Assembly (NCBI RefSeq): GCF_000262465.1
Contig: NZ_CM001489.1
Coordinates: forward strand, 1,882,903-1,946,902
DNA length: 64,000 nucleotides
Reading direction: 5' to 3'
DNA from: Frankia sp. QA3
Lineage (GTDB): Bacteria; Actinomycetota; Actinomycetes; Frankiales; Frankiaceae
Shown here: positions 8,615 through 17,446 of the stretch, piece after piece
How the letters are laid out: each line of letters starts with the position of its first letter
How positions within the stretch are numbered: the stretch's first letter is position 1
Made by a program: the position numbers and the translations under genes
Notes under the pieces: model-generated
Told to the model about the DNA's origin: nothing
Databases searched by the model: none
What the model saw: only the letters and a program-made list of their open reading frames with translations

Positions 8615-8740
8615 AGAGACGTGCTCAGCGTCGCGGGCAGCGACCTGCGCATCATGATCTACACGGCCGAGCCCGGCACACGGGACGCCGAACGCCTTGC
8701 GCTGCTCGCCGTCCTCGGCACCCAGGCACTCGTCGGATAG
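8615..8740 (+). pseudogene. C-terminal scrap of an XRE/MmyB-type regulator
   Basis: The frame reads SDLRIMIYTAEPGTRDAERLALLAVLGTQALVG and stops at 8740. This is the typical end of the MmyB-like ligand-binding domain in helix-turn-helix regulators. The HTH domain is missing, and upstream sequence belongs to the opposite-strand SDR fragment. Confidence 0.5.
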
Positions 8741-8977
8741 CGGCCCCGCCCACCGCCCCTCGTCCATGGTGGCAGCCTCCCTATCGGGGGATACGCCAGA
8801 AATCGGGCAGGTCAGCCGGACTCCGCCCTTTCTTGGTCCGTGGTCGTTCGTTGCGTCGAGGGCAGCCGCCGTGTGGAACCGGCGGTAGGGGCTCGTACGA
8901 CGCGTTCCGGAAGTGCCCGGCACCGGGCTCCTGAAAAGAGTTGGCAACGACGCGTGCAGTTCTGCCAGGATTGGCCA

Positions 8978-10180
8978 GTGGTCCGCGAGCTTCCTGCCGG
9001 TCTGGTGGTACGTCATCCCAACTCTGACGATCAGCAACGTGTCCTCGCCGTCATGGACGCCTGGTGGATGGGTTCCCCGGGAGACGCCGGGTCGCTGCGG
9101 CGTCTTTTGCTGCTACCGCGGTTGTTCTTCCAGCACTTCACCGCCAGCAGTTACCTGGTAGAACACGAAGACGGTCGCCTGGCGGCGTTTCTCATTGGTT
9201 TTCTGTCGCAGTCCCACCCCGAGGTTGCCTATATCCACGTCGTCGGGGTTGATCCGTCGCTGCGCCGCCGCGGTGTCGGTGCGGGTCTCTACCACCGGTT
9301 CTTCCAACTCGCGGCCACCCGGGGCTGCAGCCGGGTGCAGTGCATCACCAGCCCCGGCAACGCGGCTTCGACAGCATTCCACACGGGTATCGGCTTCCAG
9401 ATCGAACCCGGCGATCTCGTGATTAACGGTGTCGCTGTCCAACGCGACCACGAAGGACCAGGACTACATCGCGTTGCCTTCACTCGGACGCTCACCAACC
9501 AGACGTCACCGGTGCGACCACCGGTGATCATCCGAGATGTGCGCGTCTGCTTTCTCGGGGATTCCTTCACCGCGGGTGTGGGCGACCCGACCCACCTGGG
9601 CTGGGTCGGGCGCCTGGCCGCACGCGCCGAGAACAGAGGCCTGCACCTCACCGCGTACAACCTCGGGATCCGTATGGACACCTCAGCGGAGATACGAGCC
9701 CGGTGGAAGCACGAGTGCCTCCTGCGCCTGCCCGAGGCGTCCGAGGCCCGGCTGGTGCTGTCGTTCGGGGTCAACGACATGACCCAGGACGGCCAGGGCC
9801 TGCGTGTCCCTCCTGACCGGTCGGTGGCCAACCTCACGGCCCTACTCGCCGAGGCGCTGCCGGTCCTGCCTGTCCTGATGGTCGGGCCGCCGCCCTCCGG
9901 GGATCCAGGTAGAGACGAACGCGTCGCAGCACTCAACGAGCAATACGCCGGCGTCTGCGCAGCAAACGACGTTCCCTACGTCAACGTGTTCGCCGCGCTG
10001 CAAGAGCAACCGTCATGGCAGCAGGGGATCGCTGACGGCGACGGCGCCCACCCCGCAGCGGCCGGCTACGAGCAGCTCACCAACCTCGTCTTCGACCCGT
10101 GGTGGCGCTGGCTCGAAGATTTCGATGCTGGCCTCAGCGGGTCTGTGGTGGCTCGGTGGGCGCTGCGAGCCACTGTGTAA
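8978..10180 (+). CDS. GNAT acetyltransferase fused to SGNH/GDSL hydrolase
   Basis: A 400-residue two-domain enzyme. The N-terminal GNAT domain (about 5-165) has the acetyl-CoA motif RRRGVG (about 96-101) and a following FHTGIGF strand. The C-terminal SGNH domain (about 190-390) has block I FLGDSFTAG with nucleophile Ser196, block III GVND with Asn266, and block V DGDGAHP with Asp355 and His358. All expected catalytic residues are therefore visible. I choose GTG 8978 because AGGA lies 7 bases upstream and the longer frame adds unconserved residues. One domain transfers acyl groups and the other hydrolyses esters, so acyl remodelling of a small molecule or glycan is a reasonable guess. No signal peptide, so it is probably cytoplasmic. 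Confidence 0.9.
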   Translation: MVRELPAGLVVRHPNSDDQQRVLAVMDAWWMGSPGDAGSLRRLLLLPRLFFQHFTASSYLVEHEDGRLAAFLIGFLSQSHPEVAYIHVVGVDPSLRRRGVGAGLYHRFFQLAATRGCSRVQCITSPGNAASTAFHTGIGFQIEPGDLVINGVAVQRDHEGPGLHRVAFTRTLTNQTSPVRPPVIIRDVRVCFLGDSFTAGVGDPTHLGWVGRLAARAENRGLHLTAYNLGIRMDTSAEIRARWKHECLLRLPEASEARLVLSFGVNDMTQDGQGLRVPPDRSVANLTALLAEALPVLPVLMVGPPPSGDPGRDERVAALNEQYAGVCAANDVPYVNVFAALQEQPSWQQGIADGDGAHPAAAGYEQLTNLVFDPWWRWLEDFDAGLSGSVVARWALRATV

Positions 10181-10421
10181 CGACAATGGCGGCACCTGTC
10201 CCTGGTGACCGTGGAGGATCATTCGTCAGCGCGGGCAGGTACTCGCAGATGACGATCGTGCGGGACGGTGCGGGCGGGTGGGCGGCGGCGTGCCATGCAC
10301 GGTGTCGGGGTCATGGAGTGTGCACGGCACGCCGCAACGGTCCGTCACGCCTGTCCGGTGTGACGGACGACAAAGGCGGGGCGGCCGGCTCCGTGGTGGG
10401 TCAGGCGCGGTGGTTCGTGGG

Positions 10422-11633
10422 TCAGGCGGCGGTGAAGACGAGGGTGGCGTTGTGGCCGCCGAAGCCGAACGCGTTGGCCACGGCGGCGTGGACGGTGTCG
10501 TGGCGGGCGGTGCCGGTGACCACGTCGAGTTTGATCGCCGGGTCGAGGCGGTCGAGGTTGCGCACGGGGGGGATCGCGCCGTCGCGCAGGGCGCAGATCG
10601 TCGCGATCGCGCCGATGGCGCCGGCGGCGCCGAGGGTGTGGCCGGTCATCGACTTCGTTGCGGTGACCGCCGGGTGGGTGCCGATGGTCTGGGCGATCGC
10701 CTCGGCCTCCAGCGGGTCGCCGACCGGGGTGGAGGTGGCGTGGGCGTGCACGAGGCCGACGTCGGTGGGCGCCACCCCCGCGCGCGACAGGGCGGTGCTG
10801 ATGGCGCGGGACTGTCCGGCCGGGTCGGCGGTGACGATGTCGAGGGCGTCGGAGTTGACCGCGGCGCCGGCGGCGACGGCGTGCACCCGGGCGCCGCGGG
10901 CGGCGGCGAAGGACTGCCGTTCGAGGACGACGATGCCGGCGCCCTCGCCGAGGACGAAGCCGTCGCGGTCGGCGTCGAAGGGGCGGGAGGCGCCCGCGGG
11001 GTCGTCGTGGCGGGTGGACAGGGCCCTCATCTGCGCGAACGCGGCGAGGGGGAGGTTGTCGATGGCGGCCTCGACGCCACCGGCGACGACGACGTCGGCG
11101 AGATCGTTTTGGATCATCTCCATCGCGATGGCGATCGCCTCGGCGCCCGACGCGCAGGCGCTGACCGGGGTGCGGGCGCCGGCGCGGGCGCCGAGGTCGA
11201 TGCTGACCCAGGCGGCCGGGCCGTTGGCCATCAGCATGATCACCGCGTGGGGGGACATCTTGCGGGCGTTGCCGGCTTCGACGATGCGGTGCTGGCCGAG
11301 GGTGGAGGCCACCCCGCCGTAGCCGGTGCCGATGACGACGGCGAGGCGCTGGGGGTCGACCTCGGGGCGCCCGGCGTGCGCCCACGCCTCGCGGGCGGTG
11401 ACGATGGCCATCTGCTCGCAGCGGTCGAGCCGGCGGCTTTCCTTGCGGGGCAGCGACGCGGCCGGGTCGACGGGCAGCGGGGCGGCGAGGCGTACGGGCA
11501 GGTCCTTCGCCCAGGGGTCCTCGAGGACGGTGACGCCCGACCTGCCCGCGAGCAGCCCGCTCCATGTGGCGTCGAGGTCACCTCCGAGCGGAGTCATCGC
11601 GCCGATCCCCGTGACCACGATCTTCTCGTGCAC
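10422..11633 (-). CDS. fabF: beta-ketoacyl-ACP synthase II (FabF-type)
   Basis: Condenses malonyl-ACP with acyl-ACP in fatty-acid or polyketide elongation. The 403-residue protein has the complete KAS triad: Cys160 in TPVSACASG, His298 in HAHATSTPVGD, Lys327 and His332 in KSMTGHTLGAAGA, and the C-terminal NAFGFGGHN. I choose GTG 11633 because GGGAG precedes it at a good distance. It is a lone gene with no ketoreductase or malonyl transferase beside it. The nearest carrier protein in the window is the ACP at 62760. Housekeeping or secondary-metabolite role cannot be decided from the sequence. Confidence 0.95.
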   Translation of the reverse strand: MHEKIVVTGIGAMTPLGGDLDATWSGLLAGRSGVTVLEDPWAKDLPVRLAAPLPVDPAASLPRKESRRLDRCEQMAIVTAREAWAHAGRPEVDPQRLAVVIGTGYGGVASTLGQHRIVEAGNARKMSPHAVIMLMANGPAAWVSIDLGARAGARTPVSACASGAEAIAIAMEMIQNDLADVVVAGGVEAAIDNLPLAAFAQMRALSTRHDDPAGASRPFDADRDGFVLGEGAGIVVLERQSFAAARGARVHAVAAGAAVNSDALDIVTADPAGQSRAISTALSRAGVAPTDVGLVHAHATSTPVGDPLEAEAIAQTIGTHPAVTATKSMTGHTLGAAGAIGAIATICALRDGAIPPVRNLDRLDPAIKLDVVTGTARHDTVHAAVANAFGFGGHNATLVFTAA

Positions 11634-11912
11634 CGCCCTGTCTCCCTTTCGCCGCGTGGTGGAGCGGGACGGCCGTGTCAAGGTCTCGCTCCGTTGTCGG
11701 GTTCACCTTCGCAGCCGCGCCGCGCCGCGCCCAGCACTGACGCTGCCGAGGTCGGAGGCCTGTCGTTGTGGCTTTCCGACAATGACGCCAATGACGCCGG
11801 TGAGCACCGGCGTCGGCGGGGTCCCTCGCGGCGGCTGGTGCTGCCGATCCGTGTCGTGCACGCTGTGTCCGGGGCGGGTGAGCACTGGTCCGCCCGGGGA
11901 CGGAGGATGCTC

Positions 11913-12812
11913 GTGGTCGATCTGCCGTTCGCGCTGCCCGGCCGGTTCTGGCGGGGGAACCTGCACACCCACACCGACCGGTCCGACGGGGCGCTGCCAC
12001 CGCAGGAGGTCGCGCGCCGCTACCGGGAGGCCGGCTACGACTTCCTGGCCGTCACCGATCACTTCCGGGCGGCGTACGGGTTCCCGCTGACCGACACCCG
12101 GGCGCTGCGTACCCCCGGATTCACCACGCTGCTCGGCGCCGAGCTGCATGCCCCGCGCACCGAGCTGTCCTCGGAGTGGCACATCATCGCCGTGGGACTG
12201 CCCCTGGGCTTCCCGCCGCCCGAGCCGGGCGAGAGCGGGCCGGCGCTGGCGCGGCGGGCGCGCGCGGCGGGGGCGTTCATCGGCATGGCCCACCCCGCGG
12301 CGTCGCTGCTCACCCTCGCCGACGCCGAAAGCCTGGACGCGGCCCACGCCGTCGAGGTCCACAACGCCCTGTCGGCCCGCGAGGACCGTGCCGACAGCTG
12401 GCATCTGACCGACATCCTGCTCACCCGAGGCCATCGCCTCGGCGCCTATGCCGCCGACGACGCGCATTTCCAGCCGCGAGACCCCCCTGCCTGCGCGGCC
12501 TGGGTCCAGGTCCGCGCGCGATCCCTCGACCCGCGGGCGCTGCTCGCCGCTCTCAAGGCCGGTCACTACTACGCCAGCACCGGACCCGACCTGCACGATG
12601 TCGCACTCCACGACGGCATGATCACGGTGCGCTGCTCGCCGGTACGGAAAATACTCCTCACCGGCGGCACCCCGGGCGCGCAGGTGATCGAGGGCGACGG
12701 TCTGACGGAATGCTCCCTGCCGGTGGCGATGTTCGGCCACGGCTACTGCCGCGTCACCGTCGAAGACGCCACCGCCGGCCGCGCCTGGACCAACCCGATC
12801 CCGCTGAGCTAG
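11913..12812 (+). CDS. PHP-domain metal-dependent phosphoesterase-like protein
   Basis: A 299-residue protein of the PHP superfamily (metal-dependent phosphoesterases and related hydrolases such as CehA/McbA types). The first metal motif GNLHTHTDRSDG is at about residues 14-25, then YDFLAVTDH, a GMAHPAA motif and a late YAADDAH segment. The tail is a small beta domain (VRKILLTGG, YCRVTVED). GTG 11913 has GGAGG six bases upstream; the frame is open much further 5' but that part is non-coding antisense to fabF. It is divergent from fabF with about 280 bp between. The substrate is unknown. A second PHP protein is at 18976-19860. Confidence 0.85.
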   Translation: MVDLPFALPGRFWRGNLHTHTDRSDGALPPQEVARRYREAGYDFLAVTDHFRAAYGFPLTDTRALRTPGFTTLLGAELHAPRTELSSEWHIIAVGLPLGFPPPEPGESGPALARRARAAGAFIGMAHPAASLLTLADAESLDAAHAVEVHNALSAREDRADSWHLTDILLTRGHRLGAYAADDAHFQPRDPPACAAWVQVRARSLDPRALLAALKAGHYYASTGPDLHDVALHDGMITVRCSPVRKILLTGGTPGAQVIEGDGLTECSLPVAMFGHGYCRVTVEDATAGRAWTNPIPLS

Positions 12813-12895
12813 CACTCGGGGGAGGGTGACGGGCGTGACCGAGGAGCTCGGAGGAATCGTCAGGACCCGGGGGTGCTGCCCGAACACGACGCGCC

Positions 12896-12919
12896 AGTTC
12901 GGGCCACGCGGCCCGAACT
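12896..12919. terminator. hairpin between convergent genes
   Basis: Perfect 10-bp stem, AGTTCGGGCC paired with GGCCCGAACT, and a 4-base loop. It sits between the end of the PHP gene and the end of the FtsX gene and could stop transcription from both sides. There is no T run, as is common in actinomycetes. Confidence 0.6.
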
Positions 12920-12997
12920 CGGCCGCCGGACCGAACCCGATGTCGACCTCGAGGCAGCCGGGTAGCAGAAAGACCCGAGAGACCGCCGAACGGCCGC

Positions 12998-13044
12998 GGC
13001 TCCTGCCGCGGCACCGTCACCACCGCCGGCCGCGCCTGGACCGA
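12998..13044 (+). repeat. degenerate partial copy of the PHP gene 3' end
   Basis: The stretch GGCT-CTGCCGCG-ACCGTC followed by ACCGCCGGCCGCGCCTGGAC repeats bases near 12741-12792 of the PHP gene with a few changes and a short deletion. It looks like the leftover of a local duplication. Confidence 0.6.
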
Positions 13045-13141
13045 ACGGTGTGCGACCTGCGGTACCGGCGGGAGCTCACGGCATTATGCGCGAAGCCCCC
13101 GCTCCCTACGGCGATTGGCCAGGTGGGACGTGCGGGGCTGG

Positions 13142-15397
13142 TCAGTCGCTGCGGGCGGCTTCGGGTCCGGTGATGCGGCGCAGCAGCGGGAAGGTGGAGG
13201 CGATGACGGCGAGGGAGGCGAGCAGGCCGGCGAGGACGATGAGGTAGTACTCGCCGGCGGGTGGCTGGAGCGACTGGTGCAGCTGGGCGCGTAGGAACAG
13301 GCCCGCGGCGAGGAATCCGGTTCCGATCGACACGACGGTGAGGACCAGCAGCGGCAGCGCGCTTTCCAGGGCGACGACGCGGCGCAGCATCCCGAGGGGG
13401 GCGCCGGCGAGCCGTAGCAGGCTGAAGGGCCGTCTGCGGTCGTTGAGGCCGGCCACCACGCTGACGGCCAGGCTGGCGCCGGCGATCGGCAGGCTGGTGA
13501 GGATCACGACGCTGGCCAGCTGCTGGTAGGCGGTGTTCAGCCGCAGGCCGCGTTCGAGGTCCTCGGCGATGGTGACGGGCTGGTAGGCGTAGGGGTAGGC
13601 GCGTTGGAGCACGGTACGGGCTCGCTCGACCGCGGCGGGACCGTTCGTGCCCACGGCGAGGGACTGGACCCCCAGGTGGTGCAGGTCGTCGGAGGACAGG
13701 GCGGCGGCGGGCCAGACCGTGGCGGCGTTGCCGCCTGGCGAGGCGTCGACGCCGGTGCCGAGGGTCGCGGTGTCCGCCCCGGCCGGGCAGCGGCCGAGAG
13801 TCGCGGTGGCGTGCAGCTCGGCGCAGGAGGCGACGCCGCGCAGCGGGCCGTGGCCGTAGCTGCCGGGGTCGGTGTGGATCACGGTCACGCCGGTCACGCC
13901 CGGGATCGAGCGCAGCTCGCCCAGCAGCGAGGTCGGGACTGACGCGAGGTCCTGCAGTCCTGACGGTGTGTCGGTGAGGAACCAGTCGAGCAGGGTGTGG
14001 CGTTCCGCCGGGCCGCGGGGGGAGACGTGGGTGCGTGGGCCGCTGCCACCGTAGGCGTTGATCGTGGTGATGATCCCGACGGCGACGCTGGTGACGAACA
14101 GGGCCAGGACGAGGCCGCTGATCGCGCGAAAGCCCGCCTGCGGGTTGTCGGCGAGGCGGCGCCCGGCGATGAGCACGGCGGGCCGGTGGGTGCGCCGGGC
14201 CGCCAGGCGGGCCCCGACCAGGGTCAGCCACGGCCCGGCGGTGATCAGGCCGGCCATGGTCAGCAGGATCCCGGACAGGTAGGCCTGGACCTGGCCGGGG
14301 GTGCTGGCGGGGCTGCCGGCGTGGACGAACCAGGCCAGTTCGCCCAGGCCTGCCAGCAGGGGCAGGACGCGCCAGGCCCGTGGGGGGCGGGCGGTGACCT
14401 GGCGGGTCACGCCGAGCGGGGAGATGGTCACCCGGCGCAGTGCCAGGCGGGCTGCCACCGCGGTCGCGATCGGCACGCCGATCGCGACCAGCGCGACGTC
14501 GGGCAGGTTCAGCGACAGGTCGTCGGCGAAGAACGGTGCTCCGGTGAAGGGGATCGGCGCGAGCGCCGGGCGCAGCAGGCAGAACAGCCCGAACCCGCCG
14601 GCCACGCCGCCGATCGCCGCGACGCTCGACTCGACCGCCGAGATGACCGAGATCTGCCGCGGGGTCGCGCCGATCAGGCGCATGGCGGCGAAGCGCTGCT
14701 CGCGGCGGGCCGCGGACAGCCGGGTCGCGGTGCCGATGAAGATCAGGACCGGGAACAGCAGCGCGGCGGTGACGACGGACAGGACGAGGTCGATGCCGTT
14801 CGCGTTGATGCCGATGTCGAAGCACTGCCCGCTGCAGCTGCTGGGCGGGGTGGTGGCGATGGCGGTGACCTGCGTGGCCTGCGGGATGCCCGCGAGCTGG
14901 TCGGCGCGACGACCGACGATGATGATCAGGGAGTCCGGGGATGGCAGCGCCGAGGGGCCGAGGGTGGCGATCTGGCGTCCCGGGAAGCGGGCGCCGAGTT
15001 CGGCGGCCGGGGTGGTGCGCAGCAGCGCGGCGAGTGCCGGGGAGGCGGAGAACTGCCCCGGCCCGGGTAGCTGCGCGAGCCCCGGCGGGAGCGGTGAGTG
15101 CGCTCCGGTGGCGGCGACGTCGACCCGGCCGATCTGCTCGCCGTGGAACTGGTCGACGCTGAGCAGCCACCACAGCGGGTCCGCCGCGGCACCGCCAGCG
15201 GGCGGTGTCGCCGGGTTCGACGCGGCGCCGGTCGCCAGCCACGCGTAGCGGGCGTTCTGGGCGTTGACGGCGTTGATCCCGGCGAGGGTGGCCAGCAGCA
15301 TGGCGACGCCCAGCGCCACGGCGACGGCGATGAGCGCGAGGCGCGCGGCCGCCTGCCGGCCGCCGCGCAGGGTCAGGCGCAGACCGAGGCGGATCAT
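13142..15397 (-). CDS. FtsX/MacB-family ABC transporter permease
   Basis: A 751-residue membrane protein working with the ATPase encoded just upstream. A first helix (about residues 18-40) is followed by a large extracytoplasmic domain (about 45-205), then two FtsX-type blocks of three to four helices (about 205-400 and 600-750), each with the sequence around RRxQRxAxMRLIGAT or RRRPFSLLRLAGA, and a second external domain between. This is the duplicated architecture of actinobacterial antimicrobial-peptide or lipoprotein exporters. Its ATG at 15397 overlaps the ATPase stop (ATGA). It should be co-regulated by the PadR protein at the head of the operon. Confidence 0.92.
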   Translation of the reverse strand: MIRLGLRLTLRGGRQAAARLALIAVAVALGVAMLLATLAGINAVNAQNARYAWLATGAASNPATPPAGGAAADPLWWLLSVDQFHGEQIGRVDVAATGAHSPLPPGLAQLPGPGQFSASPALAALLRTTPAAELGARFPGRQIATLGPSALPSPDSLIIIVGRRADQLAGIPQATQVTAIATTPPSSCSGQCFDIGINANGIDLVLSVVTAALLFPVLIFIGTATRLSAARREQRFAAMRLIGATPRQISVISAVESSVAAIGGVAGGFGLFCLLRPALAPIPFTGAPFFADDLSLNLPDVALVAIGVPIATAVAARLALRRVTISPLGVTRQVTARPPRAWRVLPLLAGLGELAWFVHAGSPASTPGQVQAYLSGILLTMAGLITAGPWLTLVGARLAARRTHRPAVLIAGRRLADNPQAGFRAISGLVLALFVTSVAVGIITTINAYGGSGPRTHVSPRGPAERHTLLDWFLTDTPSGLQDLASVPTSLLGELRSIPGVTGVTVIHTDPGSYGHGPLRGVASCAELHATATLGRCPAGADTATLGTGVDASPGGNAATVWPAAALSSDDLHHLGVQSLAVGTNGPAAVERARTVLQRAYPYAYQPVTIAEDLERGLRLNTAYQQLASVVILTSLPIAGASLAVSVVAGLNDRRRPFSLLRLAGAPLGMLRRVVALESALPLLVLTVVSIGTGFLAAGLFLRAQLHQSLQPPAGEYYLIVLAGLLASLAVIASTFPLLRRITGPEAARSD

Positions 15398-16116
15398 GGC
15401 AGGAGCGGCGCGGCGGCGAAGGAGGTGACCGTGCCGTCGCGGACGATGATCTCGCGGTCGGCGTAGGCGGCCACGCGCGGCTCGTGGGTGACGAGGATGA
15501 CGGTCGTGCCCTGCTCCCGGGCGCAGGAGACCAGCAGGTTCATGACGTGCTCGCCGGTCAGCGAGTCCAGGGCGCCCGTCGGCTCGTCGGCGAACAGGAC
15601 CTCGGGGCGGGCGACCAGGGCGCGGGCCAGCGCGACGCGTTGCGCCTGACCGCCGGAGAGTTCACCGCAGCGCCGCGTCTGGGTTCCGTCGAGGTCGAGC
15701 CGGTCGAACCAGCTCCGGGCGCGGGCCAGCGCCTCGGCGCGAGGTGTTCCGCTCAGCAGCAGCGGCAGCGCGACGTTCTCCACGGCGCTGAGCTCGCCGA
15801 CGAGCTGGCCGAACTGGAACACGAACCCGAAGCGGTCGCGGCGCAGCGCGCTGCGGGCGTTCTCGCGCATCGTGTCCAACCGGCGTCCGGCGAGGAGGAT
15901 CTCGCCGGTGTCGGGGGTGAGAATGCCGGCCAGGCAGTGCAGCAGCGTCGACTTGCCCGAACCGCTGGGCCCCATGACGGCCAGGATCTCCCCGGCCTGC
16001 ACCGCCACGCTGGCGCCGCGCAGCGCCGGCGTCGGCCCGAACGACAACCCCACGTCACGCGCCTCGATCAGCGCTCCGGGCGCATCGGGGTGCGCCCGCA
16101 CGGTCTCGGCGTTCAT
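15394..16116 (-). CDS. ABC transporter ATP-binding protein (MacB/LolD type)
   Basis: A 240-residue ATPase for the FtsX permease. It contains Walker A MGPSGSGKST, signature LSGGQAQR, Walker B VLFADEP and switch His in ILVTHEP. ATG 16116 overlaps the PadR stop and its own stop overlaps the permease ATG, so the three genes form one tightly coupled operon. A longer frame upstream runs antisense-like through the PadR gene and is not real. Confidence 0.95.
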   Translation of the reverse strand: MNAETVRAHPDAPGALIEARDVGLSFGPTPALRGASVAVQAGEILAVMGPSGSGKSTLLHCLAGILTPDTGEILLAGRRLDTMRENARSALRRDRFGFVFQFGQLVGELSAVENVALPLLLSGTPRAEALARARSWFDRLDLDGTQTRRCGELSGGQAQRVALARALVARPEVLFADEPTGALDSLTGEHVMNLLVSCAREQGTTVILVTHEPRVAAYADREIIVRDGTVTSFAAAPLLP

Positions 16117-16637
16117 GCACGCACCATGTCCGCGAGTGCGTCGAGGCGGGCCGCGGTCAGCTCGATCCAGCGCAGATCGGCCTCCAGGTGGAACAGGCCG
16201 TGGTCGGCCAGCAGCGCGTCGACCATGCCGCCGGTCCGCTTCAGGGCGGTCAGCTCGCGCATCCGCTGCAGATGTGCGGCGCGTTGCAGGTCCAGGTAGC
16301 CCTCGGCGGAGCGCCCCGACATCAGGGCCAGCACGACCTTGACGAACAGCACCGTCTGCAGGTGGGGTTCGGGTTCGACCGGCTCGCGCAGCCACGTCTC
16401 GACCTCGCTGACCCCCTGCTTGGTGATCACGTAACGCTTGCGGTCGGGTCCCGCTCCGGGCTCGGTTTCGCCGACGAGCACTTTGCCGTCGCGGGCCAGG
16501 CGACCCAGGGTGGCGTAGACCTGCCCGAACGGCAACGGCTTGCCCCGGCCGAAGTAGGCGTCGTAGTCGCGTTTGAGGTCATAACCGTGGCTCGGCTCTC
16601 GCTCGAGCAGGCCCAGCAGGGCCATGGGGACCGTCAC
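16113..16637 (-). CDS. PadR-family transcriptional regulator of the ABC operon
   Basis: A 174-residue PadR regulator. The winged helix MALLGLLEREPSHGYDLKRDYD leads to GQVYATLGRLARDGKV and RKRYVITKQG, followed by a helical dimerisation domain (about 95-174, PadR_C / Vir_act_alpha type). The start is GTG 16637 if the transcript is leaderless (see promoter entry); ATG 16625 is an alternative. It heads the operon PadR-ATPase-FtsX and probably represses it until a toxic compound binds, as known for PadR-controlled exporters. Confidence 0.92.
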   Translation of the reverse strand: MTVPMALLGLLEREPSHGYDLKRDYDAYFGRGKPLPFGQVYATLGRLARDGKVLVGETEPGAGPDRKRYVITKQGVSEVETWLREPVEPEPHLQTVLFVKVVLALMSGRSAEGYLDLQRAAHLQRMRELTALKRTGGMVDALLADHGLFHLEADLRWIELTAARLDALADMVRA

Positions 16638-16674
16638 GACCCAGTGTCTACACTGGATGTATACGCGCAGTCAA
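16638..16674 (-). promoter_or_regulatory. PadR operon promoter with embedded palindrome
   Basis: Reading the minus strand, TTGACT (16674-16669), an 18-bp spacer and TAGACA (16650-16645) form a plausible promoter. A perfect inverted repeat, CCAGTGT-CT-ACACTGG, at 16641-16656 covers the -10. The expected transcription start falls on the GTG at 16637, so the message should be leaderless. The palindrome is the likely PadR operator. Confidence 0.6.
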
Positions 16675-17446
16675 TACTGCCTGGCGACGGACGGCCGGAT
16701 AGGCGCACTCGATGCCGGCGAGATGCCGGCGAGATGCCGGCGAGGCGCGGCTTCGCGTGGTCCGGCATTCCCGCCGGCCGGCGGCGGGTCCGGACGGCGG
16801 CGGGTACTGCCGGCGGTGGTGGCCGCGTCCGTTCTCCTGGCGACTGATGTCGTGGCGGTTCGGCGGTTGGCATCGCGTGTTGCGGGCTGTTGCTACGTGG
16901 TGAGTGTTGCGGATCGGTCCTGGTTGCCCGGCCAGAACGGCGTGGAGAACCCGGGCGTTCGCCTGTGCGTCGCCCCGCGCAGCGCTCCCGGTGATGGGCG
17001 GGGGAGGTGAAGCGCTCGCGGGTCGACCGTTTCGCGACTGGCCTGTCCCCCGCGCACGATCCAGACCTGCGAGGTCGTCGTGGTACTGAGCTTGTCCAGA
17101 CGGAACGAAGAGTCCCGGTAGCGGGCGGCGGGCGGGTGGCTTGGCGGGACTGGCCGTTCGGATGCGCGACCCCCGGTACACCGGGCTCTTGCCCCGCCCG
17201 ACCAGCGCGGCGACCCGATCCGCCGGCACCCCGCGGTGCGGGCACAGCGCCAAGAACACCACCACTCCACCCAGATGTCGAAAGTTCGTTTCATTACCTC
17301 ACTCGGCCGCCACCACCAAACACCCGCCGACGCAACACGCGACACAACGAACATGTAAACAAAACAAATACATAGAGGAATCGTGCAGTTACTCTCCGTG
17401 ACGATCGGGTGTCGATGGCGACACCCACTGGTTCTGAGGAGCGGAG
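16657..17446. other. about 790-bp region without a convincing gene
   Basis: Apart from the promoter bases already listed, it holds three exact 11-bp tandem units (GATGCCGGCGA, 16711-16743). An AT-rich stretch (about 17325-17395) upstream of the RCC1 gene probably contains its promoter. Minus-strand reading frames over 16650-17270 are open but show no recognisable family. Confidence 0.5.
16711..16743. repeat. three 11-bp tandem repeats
   Basis: GATGCCGGCGA occurs three times head to tail in non-coding DNA. Confidence 0.85.

Larger units (their letters stand above)
12813..13141. other. 329-bp region between convergent genes
   Basis: No gene seen. It holds a strong hairpin (12896-12919) and a degenerate copy of the 3' end of the preceding PHP gene (12998-13044). 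Confidence 0.6.

Noticed and set aside
10278..11912. Long upstream extension of the PHP gene (over 500 extra codons)
   Set aside because: It is antisense to the convincing fabF gene, low in complexity and Gly/Asp-rich as expected for a shadow frame; the PHP domain starts at about 11913 with its own ribosome site.
16648..17270. Minus-strand frames after the PadR promoter as a gene
   Set aside because: Several overlapping frames are open but none shows a family, ribosome site or consistent codon use.
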